Below, piece by piece: positions 1-11,100 of a DNA stretch of 64,000 nucleotides. The stretch covers positions 26,001-90,000 of the forward strand of contig RPFO01001567.1 of the NCBI GenBank assembly GCA_009746045.1, given 5' to 3'. A program made the translations under genes and the position numbers. This DNA comes from Mesostigma viride (lineage: Eukaryota; Streptophyta; Mesostigmatophyceae; Mesostigmatales; Mesostigmataceae). Positions within the stretch are counted from its first letter, which is position 1; the number at the start of each line of letters is the position of its first letter. The notes under the pieces were generated by a model that saw nothing but the letters and a program-made list of their open reading frames with translations, searched no databases and had not been told where the DNA came from.

Positions 1-1668
1 TGAGAAATCAGACACAGCAAGGCAACTGGGATGGGACATCTGTAAGCCTACAGCATCCTCTTCCCTGATGACAGACACCTGTGAGTTGGTATCTACCTCC
101 ATTGTAGCTGCCCAGCACGACCCCCACCCCGTGAGCTTGGATACCTTGGGATCATGTTTGCTGCGCATGAGTGCTCGGATGACGTCCGCCATGAGAGGCC
201 CCCGGGCCTTAGGTGGCTGCCCCGTCCCCTCTGGCCTTGTGACAGTTGCTTCAGCAGCCTCCTCCTGCTCGTCATCTTCCAGCAGGGACAGACCATCATC
301 CACCACCAGAGGATTGTTAGCTGCTGCTGCCTGGCTCTGGCCTGGCTCCTCAACCCAGCTGGGAGGGCCTGGCCCGTCTGCAGGCCAGATTGCATGTGGC
401 CTTCTTTCCTTGACATGAGCCCAGGACAACCTGTACACGTGCCTTGGATCCTTTTCCAAAGCCACCAGGCAAGATCTGTTAGCTTCTTCCACACGAGTGA
501 CAACCCCATCCTGCCACTTCCCCCGCTTGCCTGGAATAGATGGTTCCTTCCACATCCTGACCTTCAGCCCCACCTGAGGCCTCAGCACATTCCAGTTCTT
601 GTCCTTACGTCTCAGCTGGGCAAATAACCTATCTGCCTTCCTAAGACTGGCCTGCACCACGTTCTCAGGCAAAGCTATACTGCAGGGCCAGGGGAGAGAC
701 AGCCACACCATCAAAGTAATAGTTAACCCTGTGGTTCAGCTGCTCTTCTATCCCCTTACACCAGGCTGCCCTCTCTAAGGCAGATGCCACAAGTGGCACT
801 GACTCTGCTGCTAGCACCACTGTCTTCACTTCACGTATGGATCTCTCTACAGCCCCTTGCTGCCCATGACTCTCCCTGGGGACTACTACCAGCTTACAAG
901 GCAGCTGGTCCTGATGCTTGAGCAAACAGTCAAACTGCAAGTCTGCCTGCACACTCTTGCACACCCCAAAGCCTGGGATCAGGGCCTTCATACCCAACAA
1001 CAAGTGGTGCTCCTGCATACCAGGCAGAACGTCTATCAGCCTGTATCTGCTGAACCTGTCCACCCCACCAATATATACAAGCCCCTGATATGCTGGATAT
1101 CCATCTGGATGTCGCCACGCTCCCTAGCAGGCTCCCTAGCATGGGACTGAGGTGGGTGAACAGCATTCTCCTGGCAACCACAGTTCTCAGCAGCAGCCTG
1201 GCATGCCTCCCACAAAGGCTCCCTACCTAGCTTCCAAGCAAACATTGCTGCCTGCCCAGAATGCCCAAACATATGATGCAATCTATGGCCAGCCTCAGCA
1301 TAGCTCAGCACTCTGTCAGTACTGACCTGGCGAGACGTCTGAACCGTGTGTGGGGACACATGATCCACTCCTGAGGTTCCAGGGCTTCCCTGCAGGCCAT
1401 CCTGACGCCCCAAGCCAGGTCCTGCACCCTGGACCGCTCCAGGCCCTTCCAGCAAGGTCCCTTGGCCCTCCAGGCCAGCACCTGCTGGAGACCCACCACC
1501 TGCATGAGGCATAGGGAATTCAGCTGCAGCATTGTTATTGCAATCCAGTGGAAGAACAACATCTTTACACCCTTGGTGCTGCACAAGGGGCACACCCCCA
1601 TCCTTATGTACATCCAACACACCTTCCCCAAGGGGTGATTGACTATTTACAGGGGATGATGTAGCTAG
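1..1668 (-). pseudogene. pol: pol of element 1: integrase and start of protease-like domain, frameshifted, partial
   Basis: Pol begins after the TGA at 1671-1669 in the same frame as gag and has no nearby ATG. The integrase zinc finger (HHMFGH ... NCGCQ) and the first catalytic Asp region lie in the 1036-1620 frame. The rest of the core continues in another frame (665-1063): DRFSRYR, the second Asp in QADLQFD, and the Glu in GAVERSIREVK. So there is a frameshift near 1050. Further frame changes follow, and at about 60-110 the motif VDTNSQVSVIR marks the beginning of a retropepsin-like domain placed after the integrase, as in element 2. Integrase inserts element DNA into the host; the copy as read cannot make a full-length protein. 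RT and RNase H are beyond the left edge. Confidence 0.8.
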
Positions 1669-3021
1669 TCACTGCTGCCCAGACTGGCCCCCTGCCCCAG
1701 CAGGCTTGGCCTTCCTGTCAGGACACTCACGACGCCAGTGACCTTCCTTGCCACACACAAAGCATGCTCCACCCTTCTTCCCAGACCCAGCCCCACCCTT
1801 GCCAGGCTTCCCTGGCCTCCCTGAGACTGTCCACCCTGCTTGCCCTGGTTGCCTTGAGCTTGGCCCTTGCCTTGCCCTTGGCCACCCTTACCCTGCTGAC
1901 CACCAGCTTGCTGGCTCCCAACCCCTCCTTGGGAACCTGCACCCTTGCCACCCTGAGCCCCCTGCCTCTGGCGCCTGAAGCGCTTACGCTTGTTGGGCCT
2001 TGCCCCATCACGGGCTGGGTACCCGGGGACATCACCTTGGCCCTGCACAGCGGAGGTGGCATTGCTGCCATGGGACTGGATAGCTTTGCAGGCAGGATCT
2101 GGCTTCCTTATGCTGAGGATTACAAGCTCCAGAGCACGCAAGGAGCCATCAGTCTGGTTAAGAAACATGCGGGCACTGTTCCTCCCATCCACACTCAAAC
2201 CCATACGGTCCAGGAAATAGTCTGCCAAGGCCCTATCTGTGACCAGGAAGCCATACTTGGCCCCCTTGTCCCTGATACGGTTGAGCCTAGCCCATTCCTC
2301 TGCCACAGGACCCACTATCTCAAAGGTGTCATACTGATGTTTATAGTAGTTGGTGAGGTTGAGAACCTTGTCAGAGAACTCCTCCCTCAACCCATCCAGG
2401 AACTGTGCCCAGGTTAGCTTATCCTTGACACCAGTCCTAGCCTTTTCCCTGACACGCTCTGACGAGTCCCTGTTGCACGTGGACGAGTGAAACACTTGCA
2501 CTAGGTTGACAGTGGGGTCCACGGAGAGCACAACCAGCTCCATGTCCTCTAGCCACTTGTCTAGAGCTTCCTGTGCTAGTGGTGGGTTAAGAGGCTTTTG
2601 TCCATTCATAAGAGTGACTGCACTCATGTGAGGTCTCGACCCTGGCAGCGCTTCACCGGCTCCACCACAGTGGGTGTCACAGCAACAACGCCACTTGGGC
2701 CAGCAAGCACAGGGGAGAGCACATCCACGTGAGGCCTCTTACCATTGCCGTCAGCGGAGGTGTCCCTCTTACGCTTCTCCACGGCAGGTTGCCCATTCGC
2801 CACCGTTATTGCATCAGATGCCCTAGCGCCCGCGCCTTGCGCGCCTCCTCCACCGAGTCTTCGTGCCGTCTCTTGCTGCCTGGTCTCTTTCCCCCATCGC
2901 CGTCGCTGGCTGGGATCGCCTCCCCCACCAGCTGCTCCTTGTCTTGCCGAGGCTCCTGGCTTGCCCCAGCCGGTGCCTCCATCTCGCCCTTGTCGCCGTC
3001 TCCCGGTTTGCCACGAGGCAT
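1669..3021 (-). pseudogene. gag: gag of element 1 (capsid and nucleocapsid), frameshifted
   Basis: The likely start is ATG at 3021, 52 bases after the ORF0 stop, giving a charged, low-complexity N-terminus. The helical capsid-like region (MSAVTLMNGQKPL onward, 2627 to about 2060) matches element 2 closely, for example DKLTWAQFLDGLREEFSDKV and YFLDRMGLSVDGRN. A Gln/Gly/Lys-rich linker follows, then one CCHC zinc knuckle (CFVCGKEGHWRREC, near 1755). The knuckle is in a different frame from the capsid region, and the N-terminal part is also split, so at least two frameshifts are present. The natural gag frame ends at TGA 1671-1669 followed directly by CTAG. Gag would form the intracellular virus-like particle. 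Confidence 0.8.
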
Positions 3022-3073
3022 TATATACAGTGGGATGGCAAAACAAAACAGGCGATAGACAAGGAAAACAGGC

Positions 3074-4222
3074 TCAAGCGCTGGTGCTGCCTGAAGAAGC
3101 CGCTGGCTGCTCTCCAGCTACTGCCTCCTCCTCACGCTCCTGCGCTGTGCGTGCCACCGGTGTCCCCACGCGTGGAACTGAGCGGACCTCCTCCGCGTTG
3201 TAAGGACCTAGCACACGGCTCACCGGCCTCCCGGCTGCTGTCTGCTCTACCGGCAGTCTAGGCGCACTGCCACGGCGATACCACTGAAGATTTCTGACCC
3301 ACCGACTACCACCACCCCGTCGGTCGTTCCGCGACCCCCGACCAATCTCACCAAAATCGTGTTCCGGCTCAAAGGGTATGTTTAACTCTGCTGTACGCCG
3401 AGCTGAGTAGCCCTCGTTTGTGCCGTCACCTTCGTCAATCTGTTGTGACGACCGGGCTATGATGCCCGTTGGTCGATCCACGAACTGATCGTGGAACTCC
3501 TCGTCGGAGACGTCCCGACCGGTGATGACTGTCACCGTCGGCCCAGTCGCCCCTGGCCTGCTCTGCAACCTCGGAGTGTCCAAGGTCGACCAAATGCCCG
3601 GTGGACGCGTAGTGATCACCCAGTGATCGGCGTGACCACGCTCCTCTTGGATCAGAATGTTGACCAGGTGCTCACACGTTTGAGCCACCACCTCGGCCGA
3701 ATCCCACGGGCTATCGGCCTCGCGCGTCTGCGCGTCCCGTATGATGTGTGACGCGTCGGTCCCCTCCCCCAGCGAGCTTGTCGCCACCCAGTGATTATAC
3801 AATGTGGTTCCACCTAAACAGATGGCCACCAGTTGGCCCAGCGTCTCGCGCGCTAAGTCAAGCGCCTGGATGGTTACGTGCCCGCCCTGGTACGCAACTT
3901 CTAAACTGTAGATCAATGAAGCAATTTCGTCGCGAATAGCGACGAGGCGCTCCGTGCAGACCCGCCCTGTTTCCCCTGGCGACGTCGTCGCCCGAATCCT
4001 CATCACCACAGGGTCATTTGCCGACGGCCCTGCTGCGTTACCGAACACAGCGACCCAACCGCCTTCCGCAAGGCCCCTCGCAACGTAGGCCGCTTGCACA
4101 AATGTAGAAGCGTTGGACTGGTGATTATAGGGGTAGAATGCGTTTTCGCGCGCCGGCAACTCTGGAGCTGCTTCGCGCCTGGGAGATGACTCAGGTGTCT
4201 CAACCCGAGCCTCGGCCGACAT
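3074..4222 (-). CDS. ORF0 of element 1, conserved protein of unknown function upstream of gag
   Basis: An uninterrupted ORF of about 382 residues from ATG 4222, lying between the LTR/primer region and gag. Element 2 carries a homologue in the same place, and conserved blocks include NATFVQAAYVAR-like, SPGETGRV, YQG-HIT, LDLARE-L-Q and NHWVAT-LGEG motifs, plus a similar acidic C-terminal tail ending in SSG-SA. The middle third is rich in Arg, Gly and Asp. I see no signal peptide, membrane segment, zinc finger or nuclease motif and do not recognise the family. Conservation between diverged elements, with only the copy in element 1 intact, suggests a real element gene. Canonical Copia elements have no gene at this position. 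Possible roles (a second structural protein, RNA binding, transport) are guesses. Confidence 0.75.
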   Translation of the reverse strand: MSAEARVETPESSPRREAAPELPARENAFYPYNHQSNASTFVQAAYVARGLAEGGWVAVFGNAAGPSANDPVVMRIRATTSPGETGRVCTERLVAIRDEIASLIYSLEVAYQGGHVTIQALDLARETLGQLVAICLGGTTLYNHWVATSSLGEGTDASHIIRDAQTREADSPWDSAEVVAQTCEHLVNILIQEERGHADHWVITTRPPGIWSTLDTPRLQSRPGATGPTVTVITGRDVSDEEFHDQFVDRPTGIIARSSQQIDEGDGTNEGYSARRTAELNIPFEPEHDFGEIGRGSRNDRRGGGSRWVRNLQWYRRGSAPRLPVEQTAAGRPVSRVLGPYNAEEVRSVPRVGTPVARTAQEREEEAVAGEQPAASSGSTSA

Positions 4223-4242
4223 GAAACCTTGCAAACAGAAAT

Positions 4243-4253
4243 GCAATAGTACG
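4243..4253 (-). promoter_or_regulatory. candidate primer-binding site of element 1
   Basis: Directly downstream of the 5' LTR on the minus strand is CGTACTATTGC, identical to the 11 bases in the same position of element 2. It does not begin with TGG, so a complete tRNA 3' end is not the obvious primer. An internal tRNA fragment (as Drosophila copia uses) or another primer is possible. Confidence 0.45.
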
Positions 4254-4900
4254 AGTTAGCGAGCAGCCAGAACTGTGAGTTCCTGGTCTCTCACACACAC
4301 AACGGGATGAGCCAAAGTTGCAAGGCAGCAACCTTTTAACCCGTGCACCAAGCCACGACCACGGTGAGCGGTTCCACGTCCAATGTGGGAGCCTCGGTTC
4401 GTGCTTGCCAAGATAGCTGGTCATCCCCCATGACCAAGCTATATCCTTTGCGTTGTTCCTCGTTCCCATCGGCGTGACGAGGCACGTGCAGGCAGGCAAG
4501 CAAATCCTCAACGTCCACTGGCATCAGTGCAGAGCCAGGACGAACTGGATTTGCCTAGACTCTGCAACCTAGGAAGTACAGGACCTGTCACAAGCCTGCA
4601 AGGCCTAGTATCCTTGCAGACCTGTGCCAGTCCCTGTAGTCCACCAGTCACAGGCTGCTGCTCCTCTGGTCTACGTGGACCACAGTCACGTGATAGTCAG
4701 GCTAAGCCTGTGCAGGCACGGCCTGCCACGTGTCCTGTCCACTATACCAGAGGACTGTACCCTAGTCGGCCACGGACGGCTAGGACTTCGGGACCTCATA
4801 TCTTTCTCGTCCCTTGTCTGTTTCAGGCGGTCAGCACGGCGTTGGAAAGGTCTTTCCAAACTGCATCCACTTAGCATATTGGTTGCCCAAAATGCTAACT
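4254..4900 (-). repeat. 5' LTR of element 1 (647 bp)
   Basis: Homologous to the LTR pair of element 2, especially over the last 400 bases on the plus strand. Its ends are AGTTAGC and GCTAACT, a perfect 7-bp inverted repeat, not the TG...CA of most LTRs. Confidence 0.8.
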
Positions 4901-4959
4901 GTAGGACTTCGACTGGTACCACGAAAACGGACTCAGTACAAATGAAGGGTTAACGATAT

Positions 4960-5084
4960 TCCAACCGGGCATATTTTCCCTTCTGGCACTTTCGTTTGGC
5001 CTTCTGGTATCAATTCCTTCCGGTAATATTCGGAAATACCCGTGTCACCACAGGGATTCGAACCCCCGACTTCCGAGGTCTTAG
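4960..5084 (-). repeat. possible tRNA-derived SINE fragment
   Basis: On the minus strand the sequence contains GGGGGTTCGAATCCC, a perfect B-box/T-arm like sequence, followed by about 80 bases of body with a short hairpin (TTCCG...CGGAA). The upstream half of a tRNA is absent because the MITE at 5085 interrupts. It could equally be a tRNA relic. Confidence 0.35.
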
Positions 5085-5292
5085 TTATTATAAATAGTGA
5101 CGGAACCTTTTTGCCACTTGGCAATTAGGTCCGTCACTATTTATCCGGCAAAACCCACTCGCCGGTATCAATTCCGCGCCACGTTCACGTGAACTTAACG
5201 CGGAATAGATACCGGCGAGTGGGTTTCGCCGGATAAATAGTGACGGACCTAATTGCCAAGTGGCAAAAAGGTTCCGTCACAATTTATAATAA
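5085..5292. mobile_element. MITE-like near-perfect inverted repeat (208 bp)
   Basis: Two arms of about 95 bases are almost exact reverse complements, around a short loop near 5182-5198. The ends read TTATTATAAAT-GTGACGG inward on both sides. It encodes nothing. This fits a foldback or MITE of a DNA transposon. Bases TTA/TAA occur at both edges, so the target duplication (TA or TTA) cannot be fixed. Confidence 0.8.
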
Positions 5293-6509
5293 CTTTTGTG
5301 GCCGGTCTCCGGCCGGACACGTCACCTACTCTACTACAACCGTCTACGGAACGTACACGTGCACATTTAGGGCCCACTGAACGCGAGCAAATTTTCCAGT
5401 CCGGGCGACCAACTTGAGTGAAAATCTGTGAAAATCGTACGCTAGTTCCCGGCCAATCGGAGATTCTGGAGACATTTGCCCTTCCCATGGCGCTACGGAG
5501 ATGTGCGTCGGACGGAGGCCGTAAGCATTTGTAACCGTTGGGGTAACACAGCGGACACGTCTTGCACAGTGAATAACCTTAGTTCACTGTGCAATGTTCA
5601 GACGGAGGAGACAACTTCCACTCCGGGCGACCAACTTTAGTGTAAATTGTCCTACGGTATAACCGATCATCCTAACACTCATCCCACACCCACCCACCCT
5701 CTCCAACTGCCTGTGCTCCCAGCTACTCTGCCAGCCATTTACCAAGGCATCCACCTTTCAGCCAGCCATGCACCTGCCATTGAACCCACCCACGTCTAGG
5801 CATAGTCCCTTGAAGCGGCATCTAAAACCAAAGTAAGCCTCCCACCCAAGGTGGCTCCCTGAGCAACTTAACAACCAACCAACCGGCAATCAACCACTAG
5901 CTACACAACCACCTAACCACCTAACCACGGCTCAACAACCCGATCACTGAACCACCTAACCTCCCAACACCCAAACCAGCCAGGCATGCGCCGCACGGCC
6001 CACTTGCCCTCGCACGCCCGCAACATTGCACCGGCCCCCCGATACACGCCCCGCTCACCTAGCCAGCCACAGTGACACCCAGCCAGCCACCTGCCCAACT
6101 CACGCATGAAGGCAATCTTAGGGCTCCACGCATAGCCTCAGATTGCATCACTTGCATCGCCTGGGTAGTTTGCATGAGGCAGCTTCCACCTGGTTGTCAG
6201 CAACTGAAAAGGCTCTTTCTTCACAGTAATGAATGACAACAACGCTAGAAACGTTATCTTATCCCTCTTGAAAACAGTCATTAAATCAGAGGGGCCCACG
6301 CAAGACGCTATCCCATAATTATTGTGATAAATTAATGGATGAATTGATTAATTTTGCGCTCATGGTCCTCCCTGCCTTACCAATGAAATATAAATGCTTC
6401 CGTAACGCTCAATAAATGTCACAACTAAACCTAACGCACATGCAATGATATCAAGGAGACAACCAAGGAGCAATGATATACGCATACGTAAGTTACATGT
6501 ACGCATAAC
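5293..6509. other. non-coding spacer
   Basis: No supported gene. 5500-5650 is moderately GC-rich unique sequence. 5650-6110 is a C- and A-rich low-complexity run of CCA/CCACC/AACC type whose long minus-strand frames are composition artefacts. 6200-6510 is AT-richer; it holds AAGGAGACAACC at about 6453, a short motif also found near 15154 and 63014. Confidence 0.6.
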
Positions 6510-6545
6510 GCAATACGCCTTAGGATCAGGAGACGTCCGTCCTAT
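6510..6545 (+). repeat. left half of SINE split by element 2
   Basis: Sequence ending GGAGACGTCCGTCCTAT matches the tRNA-like start of the SINE at 56277-56548 and resumes at 14922 after element 2. Only the last 35 bases before the insertion are alignable, so this is a diverged or truncated member. Confidence 0.7.
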
Positions 6546-7199
6546 ATTTGCACAGCAACTCGTCAGCAGAGCTTGTGAGCTCCTGGTCCTTGCCGGCTGG
6601 AATGACCCAAGGCTGCTGGCTAGCAACCTTTATCCTCACACCAGGCCTACGACCCTCGATAGGCTCGCCACTCGTCGTGACGACCAAGGTTCGTGTGTGA
6701 AGACGCTCGTTGCCTCGTTGAGCCTCGAGCTATATGCAACCTCGTTCCATCCTTGTTCCTCAGTCATGAGCAACGCTGGGCAACGCTACATTGCCAGAGC
6801 CTCGTATCGCTGCCTTGCATCCTCGTTGCAGGCAGCATACAGGAATCTCTGGCTATCCTGTGTCTAGGACAGCACAGGACCTGCCACAGTCCTGCAAGGA
6901 CTTACATCCTTGCAGACCTGCTGGCTGGTTACTGGCTTCTACTAGCCACAGTACCGTTGAGCCCTCAGTACACTGTGTCCCAGTCACGTGAGAGTCCAGG
7001 CTAAGCCTGTGCAGGCACGGCCTGCCACGTGTCCTGTCCACTATGCCCTGAGTGTGCACCGCCCTCGCCCACCGGTCGGCAGTACTTCGGGACTTGATAA
7101 CTTTCTAGTCCCTTGTCTGTTCTAGGCGGTTGACACGGCGTTGGAAAGGTCTCCTCAACCTGCATCCATCTAGCACATTGGTGCCCCAATATGCTAACT
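6546..7199 (-). repeat. 3' LTR of element 2 (654 bp)
   Basis: Near-identical direct copy of 14269-14921. It begins ATTTGC and ends GCTAACT. On the minus strand it is preceded by AAAGGGTTGG at 7209-7200, a plausible polypurine tract. Confidence 0.88.
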
Positions 7200-8129
7200 C
7201 CAACCCTTTCTTGTTTTGGAGCTTGGACCAGCCTGAGAACCTATCAGCCACTGTCCCCACAAGCCTTGAACATCTGATCCCTCCCAGAGACCAGACCTGC
7301 CTTTTCTTTTGGAACCTGAGGTGCCTCCAAATATTAGCTAGGCCTGCTCATTGGTTCAAAGGTTGCCCTCTGACCCACATGACATCCCAACCCTTTCTTT
7401 GGGAACCTGGTGTAGATTAAAGTTAGGTCTTCACTTAGTCAGAGGAGTTTGGATAGAGGAGTCCATGAACGTACTATTGTGAGTTCCTGGTCATCCAGTT
7501 ATCACAGGCGCCCGTTCATATGGCGCCCGCCACGGAGCCTCCTTTATCTTTTAAATCCTTCCAAAGACTGAGAGAGCCCTGACAAATGTTAGCCAACACA
7601 TGGGGAGCCCATGTCCTCACTGAGTACTCAGGATTCATACATGCCAGGCTGAGGTCAGCTGGGGAATCGAACCCCACCCCATATCCTCCAGGTTTGGATC
7701 AGCTCCTGGAACTGAGCATCACAAACAACAAGACATGACAATAACAAGATTATGTTTTATTATAAAGAGTATAACCCATAGTGAGGCCCCTGGCAACCAC
7801 GTCCAACATGGTCACACAACCAGGGATTTTATTAGCATGCAACAGGTTGGTTACAGAGAATATATACAAATGTACAGCAACCTGTTAGAGCCAACACTTG
7901 GGCTGCCCTTGCAGGGTCCATTCCATGAAGACCCAAGGCCCATTACAAAGTCCTTAAGACTCTTCTGCAGCTCCATGACAGAGCCAGGCGAAATTCTCAG
8001 CCAGGGGAGTGACTCCACCCTGACCCCTGTCCAGCAGAGTGTGTCTGAACTCTGAAGGACCTGCTGTCAGCCACCACGTGGCTGCCCAGCCCACTGGGAT
8101 GCCTCCCACCTAGAGCAAGGCTGTTTGGT
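7200..8129 (-). other. 3' untranslated region of element 2
   Basis: Between the pol stop and the 3' LTR; no ORF supported. Around 7480 a CGTACTATTG match to the primer site appears in the opposite orientation, fused to GTGAGTTCCTGGTC, a string also present inside the element 1 LTR edge. This suggests a past template-switch or self-priming rearrangement. Confidence 0.6.
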
Positions 8130-11100
8130 CTACTCTGGCCCTCCCCCCTTGGAGGCCATGAGCCCACGAAGCAAAGGGTATTGCAGCTCAGCCTTCTCCT
8201 CCAGCTTGGTGAGAGCATCTGCAGGGTTGTCCACGCCAGCCACATGTTCAATGTTAGCTAAGCAAGACATTTCCTTGAGCAACAAATAATCAAGGTCCCT
8301 GCTCCTGGCCAGCTGCCTGTGCACAAACTGCACCATGCCCATGCTGTCAGTTCTTACCAGTGTGTGCATCTGCAACCGACAGGAAGCCACTTGACATAGC
8401 TGGTAAAATAGCTCCCTCAAGTAAAGAGCAGTATGAAGCCCTTCACAGATTGCCCTGCACTCAGCAATGTCACTGCTGGGAGTTACCCTGTTCTGCAACC
8501 GACTGTACCAGCAGACCAGAGAGGACTGTTCCTGCACCAGGGATATTAATGCTGCTGCACGGCCCCTGACCTCTGTGACCTTCCTACTATCCATAGAACT
8601 GTCCACATAGAGCATCATGTCAAAAGGCCTGTACAAATCCAAAGGACCCAGCATGAGAGGGGGAGACATGCGAACAGCCTCTACCACTCTCTCAGCACCC
8701 ACCTCAACCAGTTGGGAATCGGTCAACCGACTCAGTACCAACAGGTCAGGAGCACAAATGCTGGCCAGCCATGCCAACATACCTCGTATTGTTGCACATC
8801 TGGCCTGGGTGATGGGCTCCTGCAAGGCATCTATGATCTGCTGAGGATAATCCTTACCACCCTCCAGCTGGATGGACCATGTACCCTGCTTGGACCAAGG
8901 TCGCCTGCATTCCACAAAACACCATGGGCTCATTCTCAACCATGTACTGGATCTTACCCAGTTCAAACCGTTTCTGGATCCTGGCCAGAGTCAACTCTTG
9001 CCAAGTGGGATGGCCCAGGAGATGCAGATCATCACCATGCAGGGAGGCAAACGCTGGCAGCCCCTCATAGCTACCCTGAAACAGACAAGGATCAACTGGA
9101 GAGACTGAGAGACCACAGACAGACCTGAGGTACTTCTCCAAGCTCTTCCTCCAGATGATGGGACTCGATCTAAGGCCTTCACGCCTTTGAGAATCCTCAA
9201 ATACCTCGTCTTCAGCTCTGCCCTCCACACTGCAGGCACCTTAACAAAGAAAGGGGGTATTGTGCGCCAAGTATCCTGTGCTTCCTGCTGATCACCCTTA
9301 AGAAAAGCCCTCTTGAAATCTACCAACACAGAGCTATAGGGTATCCCCTTCTGCAGAAAAGACAAATAAATGCACAACAAAATCCTCCATGTATCATGCA
9401 GCATCCCTGGTGTGTAAAGCTCCTCATCTGCTAACTGTCCAGTGCCATGGTACTCAGTCACAACTGGTCTAACATGTGGCACCTGCACGCCATCTACCTC
9501 CTTGAGCTTGAGGACAAACATCAATCTGAGCAGCTGGTGATCCTCAGGGAGGACATCCACAGGCTCTGCACAGTTGGCAACTATCCACTCATGCCCAGAA
9601 GCAACAAAGCCAAGAGTCCATGCCTTAGCCATCTTGGGGCTTTGCATCATCTCCACTAGCTTGCGCCAAGGTACAGGACTCGTTCCTGGGATCTGGTACC
9701 TCTGCACACCCAACTCACGTGGGTCAAACGTAGTAGGGAGGATCAGCAGGTCCCCAGCAATGGGCTCCTTTGTATCAGGACCCTCTGCCTCTAGACCCCT
9801 CACAGCCCTTACAGCCACACTAAGACCCTGGGAGTAGCGATATCTCTGCAAGGGAAGGCGGCCCTGCCCTTCTAATGCTAGCTCCTCAGAGGATATCCTC
9901 ACCCCTGGTAAGCACAAGAAGTTCTGACCTAGAATGGCAGGCCCCTGATACCCTTCAACCACACTGAACGTGGTGGGCACCCCCAGGATAGGCACACTCA
10001 CTTCTCCCAAGATCTTCATGGACACATTCCCAGAGAAATCAGACACAGCTAGGCAGCTAGGGGATGACCACTGCAAGCCTGCAGCATCCTCTACCCTTAG
10101 AATGGACACCTGTGAGTTGGTATCCACTTCTAGTGCTGGTGCCCCACATGACCCCCATCCCGTGAGCTTAGATACCTTGGGATCACGCTTGCTGTTCTGC
10201 AGAGCTCGAATGATGTCCGCCATAAGCAGCCCCCTGGACTGTGGTGCAGCCCTGGCCACCTCTGGCCTTGTGACAGACGTCTCAGCAGACTCCTGCTCAC
10301 CCTCATCCATCCAGGACAGACCATAATCCAAGCATGGTGGGTTAGCATCTGCTGCCTGGCTCTCATCCTGCTCATCTCCCTCCAAGGGAGGATCAGGGCC
10401 GTCTTCAGGCCAGATTGCAGTTGGCCTTCTCTCCTTGACGTGAGCCCAGGATAGCCTGTACACGTGCTTGGGATTACTCTCCAAAGCCACCAGACAAGAA
10501 TGGTTAGCTTCCTCAACATGGGTTACCTGCCCATCTTGCCACTTGCCACGCTTGCCTGGTAATGACGGTTCCTTCCACATCCTGACCCTCAGTCCCACCT
10601 GGGGCCTCAGCATTTTCCAACCCTTGTCCTTACGCCTCAATCTGGAAAACACCCTGTCTGCCTTCTTCAGGCAGGCTGCCACCACGTCCTGTGATAGCAT
10701 ACCAAACTGCAATGCCAGGGGAGAGACTGCCACACCATCATAGTAATAGGTTACCCTGTGGTTAAGCTGCTCCTCAATCCCCTTACACCAAGCTGCTTTC
10801 TCTAGAGCTGATGCCACAACAGGCACACTCCTAGCTGCTAGCACCACTGTTTTTACTTCACGTATAGATCTCTCTACAGCTCCCTGCTGCCCATGGGATT
10901 CCCTAGGGACCACTACCAACTTACAAGGAAGCTGGTCAGCCAGCTTGATCAAGCAGTCAAACTGCAAGTCAGCTTGCACCTTGGTGTACACCCCAAAGCC
11001 TGGCAACAAAGACTGGAGACCCATCAACAGCTGATGCTCCTGCATTCCAGGAAGAATGGTCAGCAACCTATATCTGCTAAACCTATCCACCCCCACCAAC

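Larger units (their letters stand above)
1..4900 (-). mobile_element. Copia-like LTR element 1 (5' part, cut by window edge)
   Basis: Read on the minus strand the order is LTR (4900-4254), ORF0, gag, TGA, then pol with integrase followed by the beginning of a retropepsin-like domain at the window edge. RT, RNase H and the 3' LTR lie outside. It is the same family as element 2 (6546-14921), alignable along its whole length at the protein level but clearly diverged, so it is an older relative and not a recent duplicate. Several frameshifts break gag and pol. The sequence right of the LTR (GTAGGACTTC) is the host flank; the target duplication cannot be checked because the other end is missing. 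Confidence 0.85.

Noticed and set aside
4200-4524. Minus-strand frames across the element 1 LTR
   Set aside because: They run from LTR into ORF0 in other frames and are not conserved in element 2.
5041-5084. tRNA 3' half on the minus strand
   Set aside because: Only the T-arm like part is present and the T-stem has a mismatch; kept as a weak SINE fragment, not a tRNA gene.
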